Made by a program: the position numbers and the translations under genes
The notes under the pieces: generated by a model
Database searches by the model: none
Told to the model about the DNA's origin: nothing
What the model saw: the letters and a program-made list of their open reading frames with translations, nothing else
Source: Kryptolebias marmoratus
Lineage: Eukaryota > Chordata > Actinopteri > Cyprinodontiformes > Rivulidae
Direction: 5' to 3'
Assembly: GCF_001649575.2 (NCBI RefSeq)
Contig: NC_051443.1
Span: forward strand, 6,191,569 to 6,255,568
DNA: 64,000 bases
Shown here: positions 1 through 59,050 of the stretch, one piece after another
Position numbering within the stretch: the first letter of the stretch is position 1
Layout of the letters: every line of letters begins with the position of its first letter

Positions 1-321
1 TTAATGTGGACATTTTCGCCATCTAGTGGTAATGCATGGGTATTTCAGCTTTTTTATTAGAACATTTGGATGAAGACAAAAATATAAACGAAGGGAAAAA
101 GAATTTGTTTAAAAAAATATCCAGAGTAATGTAGGCGGGGCCTTTGAGTCGGAAAAATTTGGGAATTAAAAAAAAAAAGGAATTGTGAAGGAATGTCTTC
201 AAAGCATACTAATGCTAATATCAGCAGCATCTTTCTTGAACAGTTTTGTTCAATTAAATACACAGAAAATATATAGTCTTTATGTTTCTGAGTGTGTTTT
301 GTTTTATTTGTCTCCCTTCAG

Positions 322-47288
<46,967 letters not shown>

Positions 47289-48880
47289 GGGGACCCCCAC
47301 CGCCTCTCTCATATCCTTATCTGGTTTCCATCAAACGAGCCTCGGAACATTCTCAAAGCGTCCTGAAACACCCGAGCTCCACGGTTTCACACAGGAAGCC
47401 TGACTCTCACTTCAGTAACACAGCACTGAGTATTGAACACTGTTTAAAAAAAAATAAAAACTAAAATGAGCTTTTCAGAAAGTGTGTAGATATGAAGTCT
47501 AATAATGCTTTCTGATCAATTCCCTTTTTGTACAGTCAGAGACAGTTTATTGGTTAGCCATAAATTTATATTGTATTTGAAATTATAACAAAAAAAAGAT
47601 GCACTAACAACTTTCAGAAGCTCTTTTTTTCCTCTCGTACTCATTTCTAAGAGCCTAAAAGAAATACAAAACCATTTCTATGTGAATGAGAAGGAAAAAC
47701 TTTTTTTTTCTGTAAATAATGATTGAACTTTTTGACTTAACTTCTAAATCAGCTTTCTTTACTCATGTTTGTCTTCTTTGATTATGTGCAATGTAGCAAT
47801 GAAGGTAGAATCAGACTTTAACACAACTCACACATTTGTGGCACAAACTTGATCTTTAAAATAATATAAAAGCTGCTTAAAAAAATGCAAAAAAAAAAAA
47901 AAAAAAGAAAAATTGGACCTCAGTGCCTCTTCTTATACTGTGGAACAAAAAGGCAAAAAATCTTAAATGCAAATACGCATTTCCAGATTTGAGCTGTTTT
48001 TCTGGAATCTTTTCCGTCTCTACAGGGTTTGTAATCAGATTTTTAAAACGATTTTGTAAATTCCTCTTGACGTTTGTTTTGTTTTTTTAATCAAAGCTCG
48101 ATCCTAAACATTGAATGTCAAACATTGTGTCAAATGTTAAAAGCTAAAAAAAGAAGAAAAAAAACTGAGGAATTTGACACCAAATTAAAGTTGCAGCCTT
48201 TAATTGTACTTCTTTGTGCTGTTGATGAGAAAAGTGCCTAAAATCTAACAGCTTTTCTACTTTTCTTTTGTATACCAGCACAGTCAATGGGAAAAGCACA
48301 AACAAAGTGCCAGTTGTCTTTTTTTACTCCTTTTTTTTTTTTTTTTGGATGTTTAAGGGAAAATGTCTCCTGTTTTTGAATCTTAGCCGTCTTCCAGAAA
48401 TAACTGTGACCGAGTTTAATCATTGAACTCTTTCTGTCTGTTTTCTATCCGGTAAATGTCCGATCGGTTCTGTCTGTCACCGTGTTTCAGATGATGTTGG
48501 CAAACAGCATCATCGTGAGGCCAAATTAATGATTGAAATGCCTTTTTTGTGGCTCAACACTCAGTAATCCAGTGTTGACTTTGGTCATGCGATGACACAA
48601 TACTGCCAGTAAACCTGTGACGGATTACTTGCCTGTTCCACCTCTCTCCCAGTGCATTCTGGGATAGCCTTCAGACTCCTTTAGCTATGAGCAACATTTG
48701 ACTCTTGGTGCTTTTTTTTTTTTTTTTGTCCTCACTTATTTTCTAATCAAGGGCTTCATCTTCAGAGTTTGTTCTACTTCCTGATGGGGTATTTTAACTA
48801 TTGTAGGACTTCGCTATATCATTAACATCATTCATGTGATAGTCTATAAAATGATGTCTTGGAATGTGACACATTTTGAT
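47289..48880 (+). other. probable fcho2 3'UTR and trailing unique sequence
   Basis: AT-rich, without coding potential and without recognised transposon ends up to the Tc1-like element near 48885. AATAAA lies at 47453-47458; another at 50614-50619, beyond the transposon, would give a much longer UTR. The true polyadenylation site cannot be fixed from sequence alone. Confidence 0.4.
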
Positions 48881-48884
48881 ATAC

Positions 48885-50395
48885 AGTGGGCGAAATAATG
48901 ACTTGAGCTCCTGCTGATTCTGTAAGTTTGCTCACTTTCTAAGTAATGAAGTCTCTAATTTTTATGTTAGTTGTATTTTATTGGAGAGAAACAGAATGTC
49001 AACCAACAATACAAAAAAAAAACAATACATAAAAGTTACAAATTAATTTCCATCTCGTTGAAGTAAATTGAGTAGTTGGTCCCCTACAACCCAACCACAG
49101 ATTGGTCATTCAATCAATCAGACACCCCAGACCTCAACCATGTCTGTATAAAGCCCACCTGTCCACAGAATCTGTTTCTTCCATTCCAAGCTCTCCACCA
49201 CAATGGTTAAGACCAAAGAGCTGTCAGAGAACTTCAGGGACCAGCTAGTAGATCTGTCCAAGGCTGGAATGGGTTAGAAGACCATCATAAAGAAGCTTGG
49301 TGACAAGGTGACAACTGTTGGTGTCATTATTCAAAAATAGAAGAAATATTAAATGATTATCAGTGGATCTTGGTGCAAGGTCTTCCTCGTGTGTTTATGA
49401 TGGTTGGGAGAAAGATGAGGGATCAGCCCACATTGTTAATGATCCGAAGGCAGTTGGGACCACAGTCACTAAGAGCACCACTGGTAACGCACTACGCCAT
49501 AATGGATTCAAGGGTCCCTTGCTGAAGAAGGCCCAGGTATCAGAGATCATCTAAGTCATCAATCCCCAACATTTTTTACATGGATTGGTTTCATACAAGA
49601 CGACTTTCCCATTAGTTAGAGGGAGAAGAGGAGTTCTCTAGCAAAGTTATGTATATACAAATATTTACATAGATTTAAAAAAAAAAAAAATTTTTTAAGA
49701 AAAGTTTTTATTATTTCTTTGTGGCCCGGTACCAAACGATCCATGGACCAGTACTGGTTCTTGGCCTGATGGCCGGTGAGCCTTGATCTGAATGATTCAG
49801 AGAAGGCTTGGAAGAAAAGGGCAAAGGTCAGATGAGACCAAAATCCAGCTCTTTGGCTTCAACTTGACCTGCAGTGTTTGGACGAAGAGTAGTGCTGAGA
49901 ATAACCTGACGAGCACCAATCCCCACAGCTGAGCACAGAGGTGGAAACATTATGGTTTAGGGCTGTTTTTTTTTTGGTAAGGGTACTGAACAGGGCCATG
50001 TACTGTAAAATCTTGGACCAGAACCCTCATATGGATCCTAGATGTCTCTTCCAGCAGGACGATGACCTAAAACCTACCACTAAGGCATACATACCTCAGT
50101 CTTAAAGAAAATCTTGAAGAAAAGCTGAGTTTCTGTAAAGAGGAGTGGGCCAAAAATCCCTCCTGAGATGTGTGCAAACCTGGAGGCCAACTATAAGAAA
50201 TGTCATCTTTTCATTGGGAATCAAATCTTTGTTTCTCTCAGTGACATGCAAATGTATTATGTATTACGTATATTGTGTCTGTTTTATTAGCTGATATTCT
50301 GTCTCTCTGCATTCCAATGAAACGCCCACAAACATGACTGGTTATTTCTTTGGAAGTGAGCAAACCTACAGGATTATCCCTCCTCAGTTAGTTGC
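48885..50395 (+). mobile_element. Tc1-like transposon, pseudogenised
   Basis: The transposase start codon near 49204 opens MVKTKELSENFRDQLVDLSK and continues AGMG, an in-frame stop, then KTIIKKLGDKVTTVG, a recognisable Tc1 helix-turn-helix region. The left end 'ctgtaagtttgctcactttc' and right end 'gaagtgagcaaacctacagg' are inverted partners. Stops, frameshifts and a nested insertion (49556-49790) show it is inactive. Confidence 0.85.
49556..49790. mobile_element. nested insertion with 'GGCCCGGTACC' motif
   Basis: Sequence starting near 'caatccccaacattttttac' and containing 'gtggcccggtaccaaacgat' and 'ccatggaccagtactggttc' interrupts the Tc1-like coding region. This motif is typical of a widespread fish non-autonomous DNA element. 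Exact edges are uncertain. Confidence 0.6.
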
Positions 50396-51589
50396 CTTGA
50401 AGCCACGATTAAATACCGAAACTGTCTTGAACCGGGTTTCATAAACTGTGCATCATGTGACCAGCTGACCTCTCAGACCAGTAAACAAGTTTTATTGTCA
50501 TTTTTTTTAAATTGTTGTCCTTGGAACTAAAAATTGTTCTAGTTTTTTTACCTGGTTTACAGTTCATTTAAAGTCCTTTCAGGAATGATTTGGCATTATA
50601 CATTTAAAGCTGTAATAAAACAGATGGTTTCTCAAGTTTCATTTGACTAATAATATTTAAAATGTATCCCTTTTAATATTAACTTAACAGCAGACCCTAA
50701 TCTTAGACAGAAATGTGTGTTTATTTCTTGCACATGCAATGTAACTCTTTTAAAACTTTTAGTCAGCTAAAGTAAATTTATATGAAACCTAGAAATTGGA
50801 TCTAGATATATTCGTACTGTTAAAAAAATCAATCTGTAGTTTTTCTGTAAATTAATGAAATCTTTCTTTCTTGCTTTCTCTTTTAACACCAAAGCAAATA
50901 AAAAAAATGAGCACACAGATTCTGTAACCGTTTAGTTTGAGCAAGCTGGTTCTTGCAGCCCCCCCTCCCACACACACACACACACACACAAACTTTCCAA
51001 ATACATTTTCCAAAAAAATCACCCTACACACACACACACACCCTCTGGTTGTTGGTTTTTTTTTTAACTCTTTTTTTAACTCTTTTTTTTGTTGTTGTTG
51101 TATCAAACAAAGTTAAACTAGAGCAGCATTGTGTAAATGATTCTCATGTTTTTATCAATACTTCTGCCATTTCTGTCTGTTTGATGATTTCTTCTTGTGC
51201 CTGTATTAAATGTGTAATATATGAATATATACAAATATATAAATGACAACTTGAACTGTGGCCCGCCTGGTTCATTTAAGACTCATTGTGAAGGTGCTTG
51301 CTGCTGTGCTGACTGCAACGTGTGTCATCAGGTTTGGTTCGAATTAAAAATCTTTATAAATGTTGAATCGATTAAAAAAAAAAATGTTTTCAGAGAATCT
51401 TTTCAATCTCTGTGAATGTCTTCAATTAAAAAAAATCACGAATTCAGCACATTTTTCTGATCACATCATCATGTCACTTTTATTAAGCCCAAAAATTCTG
51501 AGAATATGAAATGAACAAACTTGAGGAGAATGTCCATCTGTCTGAGGACTTTCTGGTCCCAGCTCTAAACTGATAATCCTTTAACCTAG

Positions 51590-51845
51590 AAATGTAAAAC
51601 TGCACAGCTGGACATGGATTCATGCATTAAGGATGATCCCTATTACTTTCAGGGTCAAAGATCAAGGTCACGGGTGATCCATTAGTGAAGACCTTGTTGA
51701 TGCTCTAACTCTGCAACCGTGTAACTTAGGAATGTCAAACTGCACAGCTGGACACCTCATGTGTCAAGGATGATCCCTATGGATTTCAAGGTCAAGGGGT
51801 TAAAAGTCAAGGTCACAGGTGACTCCTTTATGAAGACCTTGTCTG
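51590..51845. repeat. two tandem ~125-bp units
   Basis: Both units contain 'gcacagctggaca', 'aaggatgatccctat' and 'gtcaaggtcac', in the same order. Related tandem units are dispersed in many fish genomes. Confidence 0.75.
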
Positions 51846-52166
51846 TACTTAAACTTGAGACACATGTGTTCAGGATTATTGTGTTTATTGTGAGGGAATT
51901 CACGCTTTGAGAATTTTCTGAAGATGTACCGTTGGTGATACTGTAGTTTTTTTTTTTTCTAAAAAGTATTTAAGAAAATGTATTTAAAAGAAAAAAAAAG
52001 GAATAATGTCCTCATTACCAACACATTTCTTAATAATGGTTGACATTTTTATGTGAAACTTTTACACTCGCTCCATTGTTGCAGGGATTGATTAGAAGAT
52101 CACCCTCCTGACCCATCAGTGTATCTTTAAAAACACCCACCACCACCCCTCCCCCTGTTTCTAAAG

Positions 52167-52257
52167 GAACTTCTCAGTCCACAAACCTCTTCATGTTCCC
52201 TCCGCTTCACTCATTCAAACCGTCTCCATCGTCTCAGGACAAAGCTGTGACCTATGG
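52167..52257 (+). CDS. unidentified gene, candidate penultimate coding exon
   Basis: Acceptor ccctgtttctaaag, donor GTAATG at 52258. In the frame open through it, it reads GTSQSTNLFMFPPLHSFKPS and PSSQDKAVTY. The donor phase (two bases of a Gly codon) joins in frame to the next candidate exon after a 128-bp intron. The frame is also open upstream to about 52112, so the exon could begin earlier. No protein family is recognised. Confidence 0.4.
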
Positions 52258-52385
52258 GTAATGCTGTCTTTTTACTTGTACCTTTTCATCAGTAATTTTT
52301 TTTTGTGTGTGTGTGGCACTTTTAGACATTCTTTGAAATGATGAAGACAAATTATAGATTTATTTTTTTCAAAGTATTATTTCAG

Positions 52386-52757
52386 AACAGAATCTGTGTC
52401 AGAGGGCTTATTTACCTCTACACACAGATCAATACAGCATAGATACAACTTCCAGGCACAGTTCCACGTGTCGTTGCTGTACAGGAGCCTCACGCAGAGC
52501 GCTGTTCACTACAACACCGTGTGCACATTTAAGCTGTCGTCTCTCTCTGACCGAAGATCTCCTTCTTGGTGGTTGAAAATCCTCCGCCTCTGGGCTGCTT
52601 TTCCTCAGATGTGTGTGAGCCGCCAGTCTGCAGAAAGAAACAGATCTCAGAGTCTCATGTGGGGTGTTATTCTGAAAGGCCCGACCGAGACGAGGAAACC
52701 GAAAACATGTCCAGGAACCCACTGAAACGGCGACATACTGTGAACACACTAGTATGA
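52386..52757 (+). CDS. unidentified gene, candidate terminal exon with apparent frameshift
   Basis: Acceptor tattatttcag. In the phase set by the preceding candidate exon it reads TESVSEGLFTSTHRSIQHRY, NFQAQFHVSLLYRSLTQSAV and NTVCTFKLSSLSDR. From about 52554 the protein-like reading moves to another frame (KISFLVVENPPPLGCFSSDV, ESHVGCYSERPDRDEETENM, PLKRRHTVNTLV), ending in TGA TGA at 52755-52760. A one-base assembly deletion just after a CT run, or a real mutation, would explain this. Alternatively a splice acceptor at 52556 starts a separate exon. The family is unknown; the gene lies between fcho2 and tmem174 on the same strand. Confidence 0.4.
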
Positions 52758-53078
52758 TGATCAGTTCATCTGGGTTTTTTTGCTCACTGAAGCCAGCGTC
52801 TTGCTCAAAGTTGCAGGAAAAATACAGAATTTTTTTTACTTGGGTCTCGCTGAACGAGACGTTTGCATGAACTCCAGGCAGATTTAAGGCCAAACTTGTG
52901 GGCTGTTGTTTGTCCGCACCTTTATTTATCTAGACTTGATATTCAGCTGGACTCCTGAAAAGCAAACACAAGCAGGCCCACAACTTGTATTTTATTCTCT
53001 TTTATTTGCATATTCCTTAACCTTTCTCTATGTACAGCCCTTTTGGTCATTCCTGTTGGCTTTTAAAATGTGCTTCTA

Positions 53079-53084
53079 AATAAA
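53079..53084 (+). promoter_or_regulatory. candidate polyadenylation signal AATAAA
   Basis: An AATAAA about 320 bp after the stop of the candidate terminal exon, followed by T/G-rich sequence. It would fit as that gene's 3' end signal. Confidence 0.35.
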
Positions 53085-53586
53085 TCAGACTTTGATTGAC
53101 CCTCATGTTCACAGCGGGATTAAGGTCAGGGAGGTCTCCAATGGCGATGGACCTGAAATGTTCATGTTTTGTTCCCGAGCCATGCAGGTATCAGTTTTTG
53201 CATTTGTGGCTGAAAGCTCCATCATGCTGGAAGAAAGAAACTAGTTTATAATTTATTTTAAGTGTGAACTGCAAAAGAATATATCCAGGGTCAGCGTTTA
53301 ACACTACTGGGATAGTCTTTGACATTTTTTGAAGCAATTTCCTGTTTTATTGTTTGCTTTTTGCAGAAGTCATTTATCTTTATCCATTTTTTAATCAATA
53401 TGTTGTAGCTCTGTGCTTATGAGGGCTGTACAGGAATCATTCTTAGAGAGCCTCTGTACTCCATGAAGTTATTGCCCACCCTCTCTTTAGAATTAGCTGG
53501 ATTTCTGAATAAAAGAAGTCCCACTGAGATTCACTGTGACATTACATGGTCATTACAGATACTCTAGGTACTCTTCTTTTAAAATC

Positions 53587-54985
53587 CCCATTCCAAAACA
53601 GTTGGGAAGTTGTGTAAAATGTAAGTAATAACAGAGTGCAATGATTAGTAAATCTCATGAACCTGTATTTTATTCACAATGAAATATTGTTAGCCTGTCA
53701 AATGTGTAAACAAAAATGTTACCTTTTTTTAAAAAAGAAAAAAAATGAAATGTAACTGAAGTTGTAAGTTGTGACGGGGCAACAAAAGGCTGTAAAAGTA
53801 AGTGGTACAAAAAAGAAACAGCTGGAGGAGCATTGGCCAACTAATCAGGTTAACTGTAACAGGTCAGTCAGACAACTGGGTTTAAAGAGAGCTTTTTAGA
53901 GAAGCTGAACCTCTGAGAAGTAAAGATGGGCAGAGGGTCCAGTCTGAGAAACACTATCTAATAATTGTTGAATAATGTTTTTCAAAGGAAATTTGGGAAG
54001 ACTTTACTATCTCGTCATCTGCAGTTCATAATATTAGCAAAAGATTTCATGAATCTGGAAAAATTCAAAGGACAAGACTGAAAGTCAGAACTGGATGTTT
54101 ATGATCTTCAGGTCTTCAGGCAGCTCTGCATTAAAAACAGGTCTGATTCTGTTCTGGACATCACTGCATGGACTCAGGAACACTTCTACAGATCACTGTC
54201 TGTAAACACAGTTTGTTGTGACATCCACAAACGCTGCTTAAAGCTCTGTCAGGCAAAGAAGAAGCCAAATGTGAACACCATCCAGATACCCTGACCTCTC
54301 TGTCCACCTTACTAAAGAGGAGAGGGACCATCCAGGCTGTTATCAGCACACAGTTCAAAATCCTGCCTCTCTGATGGTATGGGGGTGCATTGGTGCCTAT
54401 GTCATGGACAGCTTACACATCTGGAAAGGCACCATCATTGCAGAACAGTCTACACAAGTTTTAGAGCAACATCGGCTCCGATCCAGATGGGGTTCTTTTT
54501 CTCCTTGCATATTTCAGGAAGACAACACTAAACGACATCCTGCATCCATCCCAGCAGCAGGGCTTCATAGTAGAAGAGTCATGGTGCTGAACTGACCAGC
54601 CTGCAGTCCAGAAAACATTTTGTGCATCATGAAAATAAAAGTACAACAAAGTCCCAGAACTGCTGAGCAGCTAGAATCCTCCATCAGACAAGAATGGGTC
54701 AACCTTCTCCTCTAAAACCTCCAGCAGCAGCTGCTGCTCTAGATGTTTACAGACTGGTGGTAAAAGAAGAGATGATGCTTCACACATGACTCTGATCTGA
54801 CTTTTATGAGATGTATTGCTGTCATCAAATTCAAAATGACATTTTTTTTTCCTTATAATGGTACAATTTCTTGGTTTCAACATTTGAGATGTTTATTATC
54901 CTCCGTTGTGAATAAAATACAAGTCTGTGACATTTGCAGATCATTGATTTCTGTTTTTATTTACATTGTGCATGGCCTAACTTTC
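53587..54985 (+). mobile_element. Tc1/mariner-superfamily element B, near full-length but dead
   Basis: Left end 'gttgtgtaaaatgtaagtaa' and right end 'tttttatttacattgtgcat' are inverted partners. A frame at 54374-54595 encodes a catalytic-domain segment ([34 protein letters not shown]), matching the DDE-type FQQDNAKPH box. Other frames are interrupted. Copies also lie at 17634 and 63540. Confidence 0.82.
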
Positions 54986-54999
54986 TCTGAATTAGGACT

Positions 55000-55520
55000 G
55001 AGTTTTAAGAGGAAACCGTTCCCGGTTGGTTGAGGAGTCTGTATCTGGTACTGATTGAGGGCCTTAACGTCAGAATCAGCCGCGTGAAGCGGTCTGAGCC
55101 GGGGGAGCGTTCAGTCTTTGTTGTTCACCACGCAGTCGTGTTTGTTCAGAGACCCGCTAGAGCCATAGAACTGAGTTATTCTGCAATCCAGAGAGCGAGG
55201 CCGACATCAGTAACATTTATGGACGATTTAGCGGTGATGTGTCCATTTGATCTCCCTCCTCACCACAAGGAAAGCCATCTGAACAAACAAGCGGCAGAGT
55301 GAGTTTATTGCATTAATACGGATTCCTCTTCTGCTCGCTCCAAAGCCCAGAAGACCTCTTCAGAATAACTCAAACCCTGAACGTGTCGGACTCACATCCG
55401 CAGGAATCTCTCACATTTTCCACCTCAGCAAGCAGGATCCTGTCAACAGCCCCAGCCCCAAAAATACCACTGTCCAACATCAGTAACCGCAGAAGGCGAA
55501 AGATAATAATATGATATGGA
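55000..55520. other. GC-richer intergenic stretch, unassigned
   Basis: Composition rises relative to the surrounding repeats, and a 90-codon frame (55030-55302, non-ATG start) crosses it, but no splice-consistent exon or known protein is seen. Confidence 0.3.
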
Positions 55521-55524
55521 GTCT

Positions 55525-56205
55525 GTGTTGGTTTGTCTGTTAGCAAAATATCTCATGAACCACTGGATGGATTTTAATGAAACTTCCAAAGGGTAATCAG
55601 TGGCTGTACATCTACAACTGACTACCTTTATGAGTCAACCCGATTCAAGATGGATTCCACAGCTAAGTGACCTTATAAAAATGGCTATAAATCATTAATT
55701 TTTGCAGATATTCAACTAAGATTTAGTGTGGTGGTAGATGAAACTAATTTGAAAAACATAATTTAGGCACTACTTATTATGCAACATATTTGCTTAAAGA
55801 TAAGCCATTAGCTCTTGGCGTTAACCCTGTCTGTCTGTTAGCAAAATAACTCTTAAACCACTGAAAAGGATTTTTTTGAAACTCCTAGAAAGTAATCGTT
55901 GGATGTGCATATGCAACTGAGTAGGTTTTGGAGTCAACCCAATTCAAGATGGCCATCACAGCAAGTTCAACTGACATCACAATTGAAATTAGCAAACACA
56001 CAAATGGCTATAACGCTGTCATTCTTACAGATATTGAGCTAACATTTTGTGTGGTAGTAGCTGCGAGCCATCCCCAGGTTGTGCAATATGACACAAGATT
56101 CCACATAACATCAAATACGAGCTTTGACCAAAACAGCTACAGATGCTGAAGTTCTGGCATGAAAAGGAGGCAGGCGATATGCTCTCCACCATGTTACTCT
56201 ATGCC
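55525..56205 (+). repeat. family A copy, plus orientation, two subunits
   Basis: Subunit starts 'agcaaaatatctcatgaacc' at 55542 and 'agcaaaataactcttaaacc' at 55840, then the common tail 'gcaggcgatatgctctcc'. Confidence 0.8.
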
Positions 56206-56339
56206 TTTAATTATCAGAAAAGTTGTGCACCATAACACAACCTGTTTTCTGGGAAGCTCTAATGAAGTCAGGCTTTCAGTACAGTCAGACACTGACTCAT
56301 GTGGAACCTTAAACCTCGAGTCAGGAAAGGATAATAAAC

Positions 56340-56740
56340 TCATCTAATTGTGTTGCTGCTTCCTGATGACAGCACCGCTGGAAGAAGAGTTTCAAGTCCA
56401 AAGCGCTGGCAAGATAACCTGCGGCCGCAGCGGTCCAGCAGAGGAGGAGAGGAGCCTTTCGTGTCCTGTTCACGGGGGCACGTCATGTTTGGGCAGGGGG
56501 GGCAATCGATCCCTTTTGAACTCCTGCTTTTCAGCGCACTGACAGGATCTGCATTTCTGAAGGTTTGTGCATGAAGATGTTGAGTTTGTAACTGAGCTAG
56601 CGGACCACTTCCAGGACGTGCAAACTGAAGATGAGGCAGACTGATATCAGATGAAGCAGGTGGATTTCAGACTATGACCTGGAACTGAAGATGGGGTCAT
56701 TTAACACAAACACTCCAAACCCTTGGACCAGTTATCCTTT
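56340..56740. other. GC-richer intergenic stretch, unassigned
   Basis: Two overlapping frames near 56350-56574 cross it. Neither has recognisable similarity or supported splice sites. Confidence 0.3.
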
Positions 56741-56789
56741 AAATGTTTTTGGGGGGGGTTTTACCGCTAAAAGGCTAAATGCAGGTAAT

Positions 56790-57140
56790 AATGTCTTAAA
56801 AATCTGTGTGGGTTCGTTTGTGCATTTGTCTGTTAGCAAAATAACTCCCAGAAAATAATCACTGAACATACCTCTCCAGCTAATTAACTTTTTGGAGTCA
56901 GCCTGATTTAAGATGGCCAACATGGCTAATCAAACTTAGTCAACACAAAAATAGCCATAACTCAGGCAAAATTACAGATATTGAGCTAAAGTTTGACGTG
57001 GTAGTAGCTGAGAGTCATTCCCAGCACATACTCTGAGGTCTAATAGAGCACTCATAGCGTTATTTTCAAGGTTTGATCAAAACAGCTACAAGTTCATCAT
57101 GCAATATGCATTACGTCAACTAATGCTAGGCCTTTAATGA
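56790..57140 (+). repeat. family A fragment, plus orientation
   Basis: Starts 'tctgttagcaaaataactcc' and ends 'aatgctaggcctttaatgaa'; internal blocks are complete for one subunit. Confidence 0.75.
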
Positions 57141-57839
57141 ACCATGTAAGTGATCCATTAGCATCTCAACATGTTCACTGATGACAGAATCCAGAAAAGA
57201 GCTTGGATAGATATGGTTTCAAACTACGACTGCACAGCCAAAGCAACATACGGCAACAGCTCTGATGACTATAACTCAGAGTGAGTCAATAAGAGTTGGA
57301 CACACACATACACAGATCCGTCTTTCCTTCCAGAGAGGAAATGTTCTCTCCATAAATATTTGGAGTTTGTTAATTGAAAGAATGTGCACAGCTGCAGTTC
57401 TGGGAGGTTCTTTAAACACCGCCTTCATATGGATTCTGTGTGTCTGTCCCCTTGTTCATTAGTGTCAAGTGAAATGAGCTGAGGCTGCGGTAAACACACA
57501 CAGGAACAAAGATCCACACACACGTTGGACTGAATCAGTGTCTTTCAGTGTGTGTTTGAAGATCTTTGGTTTTGCTTCACTCCAAGAAGCATCCCTCTCT
57601 CTGATTGTTACATGGAGCGTGGTAGAGGTCTTCTTTCATGTAGGTCTTTGAAAAACATGTTTGCACGTCGCTGTTTGAGTTCTAATTTCCTGATCCTATG
57701 TTTTTTTCAATGTGGTATATATATATATATATCACACACATTGAACTATTTGCAGTTCTGCTTTACGGAGACCACTCACGCTGAGCAACTAAAGGAGACT
57801 ACAGTCATGGGTTAAAAAAGCCTACATTACAGGAAGAAT

Positions 57840-58300
57840 CAGATAAAAGGCCTAGAATTCATTGAACTCATATCACCCTTGCATTTCAGGCCTGAGATTT
57901 AAACTAAGATCTTCTAAAGAGAAATTATGTAGCTGTTTCAGTCAAACCTTGAAAATAACATTATGCGTGATCTCGCTCAGTATTACAGGATCTCATTCAG
58001 TCTATTGGTTCCTAAAGTATGTGTTAGGGATCAGGATAAGTTTCACCTACTACCACGACAAATTTTAGCTCAGTAGCTGTAAAATTGACTGAGTGATAGC
58101 CATTTTTGTGTTTGCTAAGGTTGATCAGCTGTGGCAGCCATCTTATATCTGGTTGACTCTAAAATGTCATCAATTGTAGATGTACATCCAATGTTTATTT
58201 GTGGAGTGTTTCACTAAAATCTATCCAGTGGTTAATGAGATATTTTGCTAACAGACACACAGCGACACAGGCAAAAATGTTATTGCCCACCTTTCACCTT
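57840..58300 (-). repeat. family A copy, minus orientation
   Basis: Starts 'aaggcctagaattcattgaa' and runs to 'gagatattttgctaacagac'. It faces the plus copy at 56790-57140. Confidence 0.75.
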
Positions 58301-58734
58301 AATAGCGGAATAGATGTGTTTTTGTTTGTTTTTTTTATTTCTCAGTATGAAGTCTGTTTACCATATAACTGCAGTGTGTTTAGGGTGGTGTGATTTGAAA
58401 CATGTCCACTCATCTTGCTAGACTCAACCTCTGCACCCTGAGCTGCTGCCTATTAGTTATGCAGAACAACATGGCCAGAAGACATGTTGATGCCAAATCA
58501 AATGTGAAGAGTTGGATTTTCGATCATGCATGCAGAATTTCCTCTTTTTTAATTTTTCTCCCATCTCTTCAGGCAGCCCATCAGCACACCAAAGAAAGTA
58601 TTTACATCTGATGCTAACATTCTGACCGATCCGATCACATCTGGACACCACTGAGTGTCACGTCATACCTGTTATTATGACACATGATAGGAACTAATAG
58701 GAGCATAACAGAACTACAAAATATTATACAAACC

Positions 58735-59050
58735 CATTATCCATCCATCCATCCATCCATCCATCCATCCATCCATCCATCCATCCATCCATCCATTCAT
58801 CCATCCATCCATCCATCCATCCATCCATTCATCCATCCATCCATCCATCCATCCATCCATCCATCCATTCATCCATCCATCCATCCATCAATCCATCCAT
58901 TTTCTTTCACTTATCCGGGGTCAGGTCGTGGGGGTAGCAGCCTAAGCAGGGAGACCCAGACTTCCCTCTCCCCAGCCACTTGGGCCAGCTCCTCCAGAGG
59001 AATCCCAAGGCGTTCCCAGGCCAGCCGAGAAACATAGTCCCTCTATCTCT
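58735..59050 (-). mobile_element. (CCAT)n tract with Rex3-like 3' end
   Basis: About 160 bp of CCAT/CCATTC repeats is followed by 'ccggggtcaggtcgtggggg' and further blocks matching the 3' end of the Rex3-like copy at 34749. The tetranucleotide array is the expanded GATG tail of a 5'-truncated LINE insertion read from the minus strand. Confidence 0.8.

Noticed and set aside
52429..52893. 154-codon minus-strand frame
   Set aside because: It lies opposite the candidate plus-strand exon at 52386-52757, which has matched splice phase and a downstream AATAAA. The minus frame has no comparable support.
55030..55302. 90-codon frame as a possible gene for the missing TMEM171 neighbour
   Set aside because: It shows no four-pass membrane pattern and does not resemble TMEM171 as I remember it; it has no ATG start.
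58740..59037. Repetitive His-Pro-Ser-Ile frame
   Set aside because: It is translation of the CCAT tetranucleotide array attached to a LINE 3' end.
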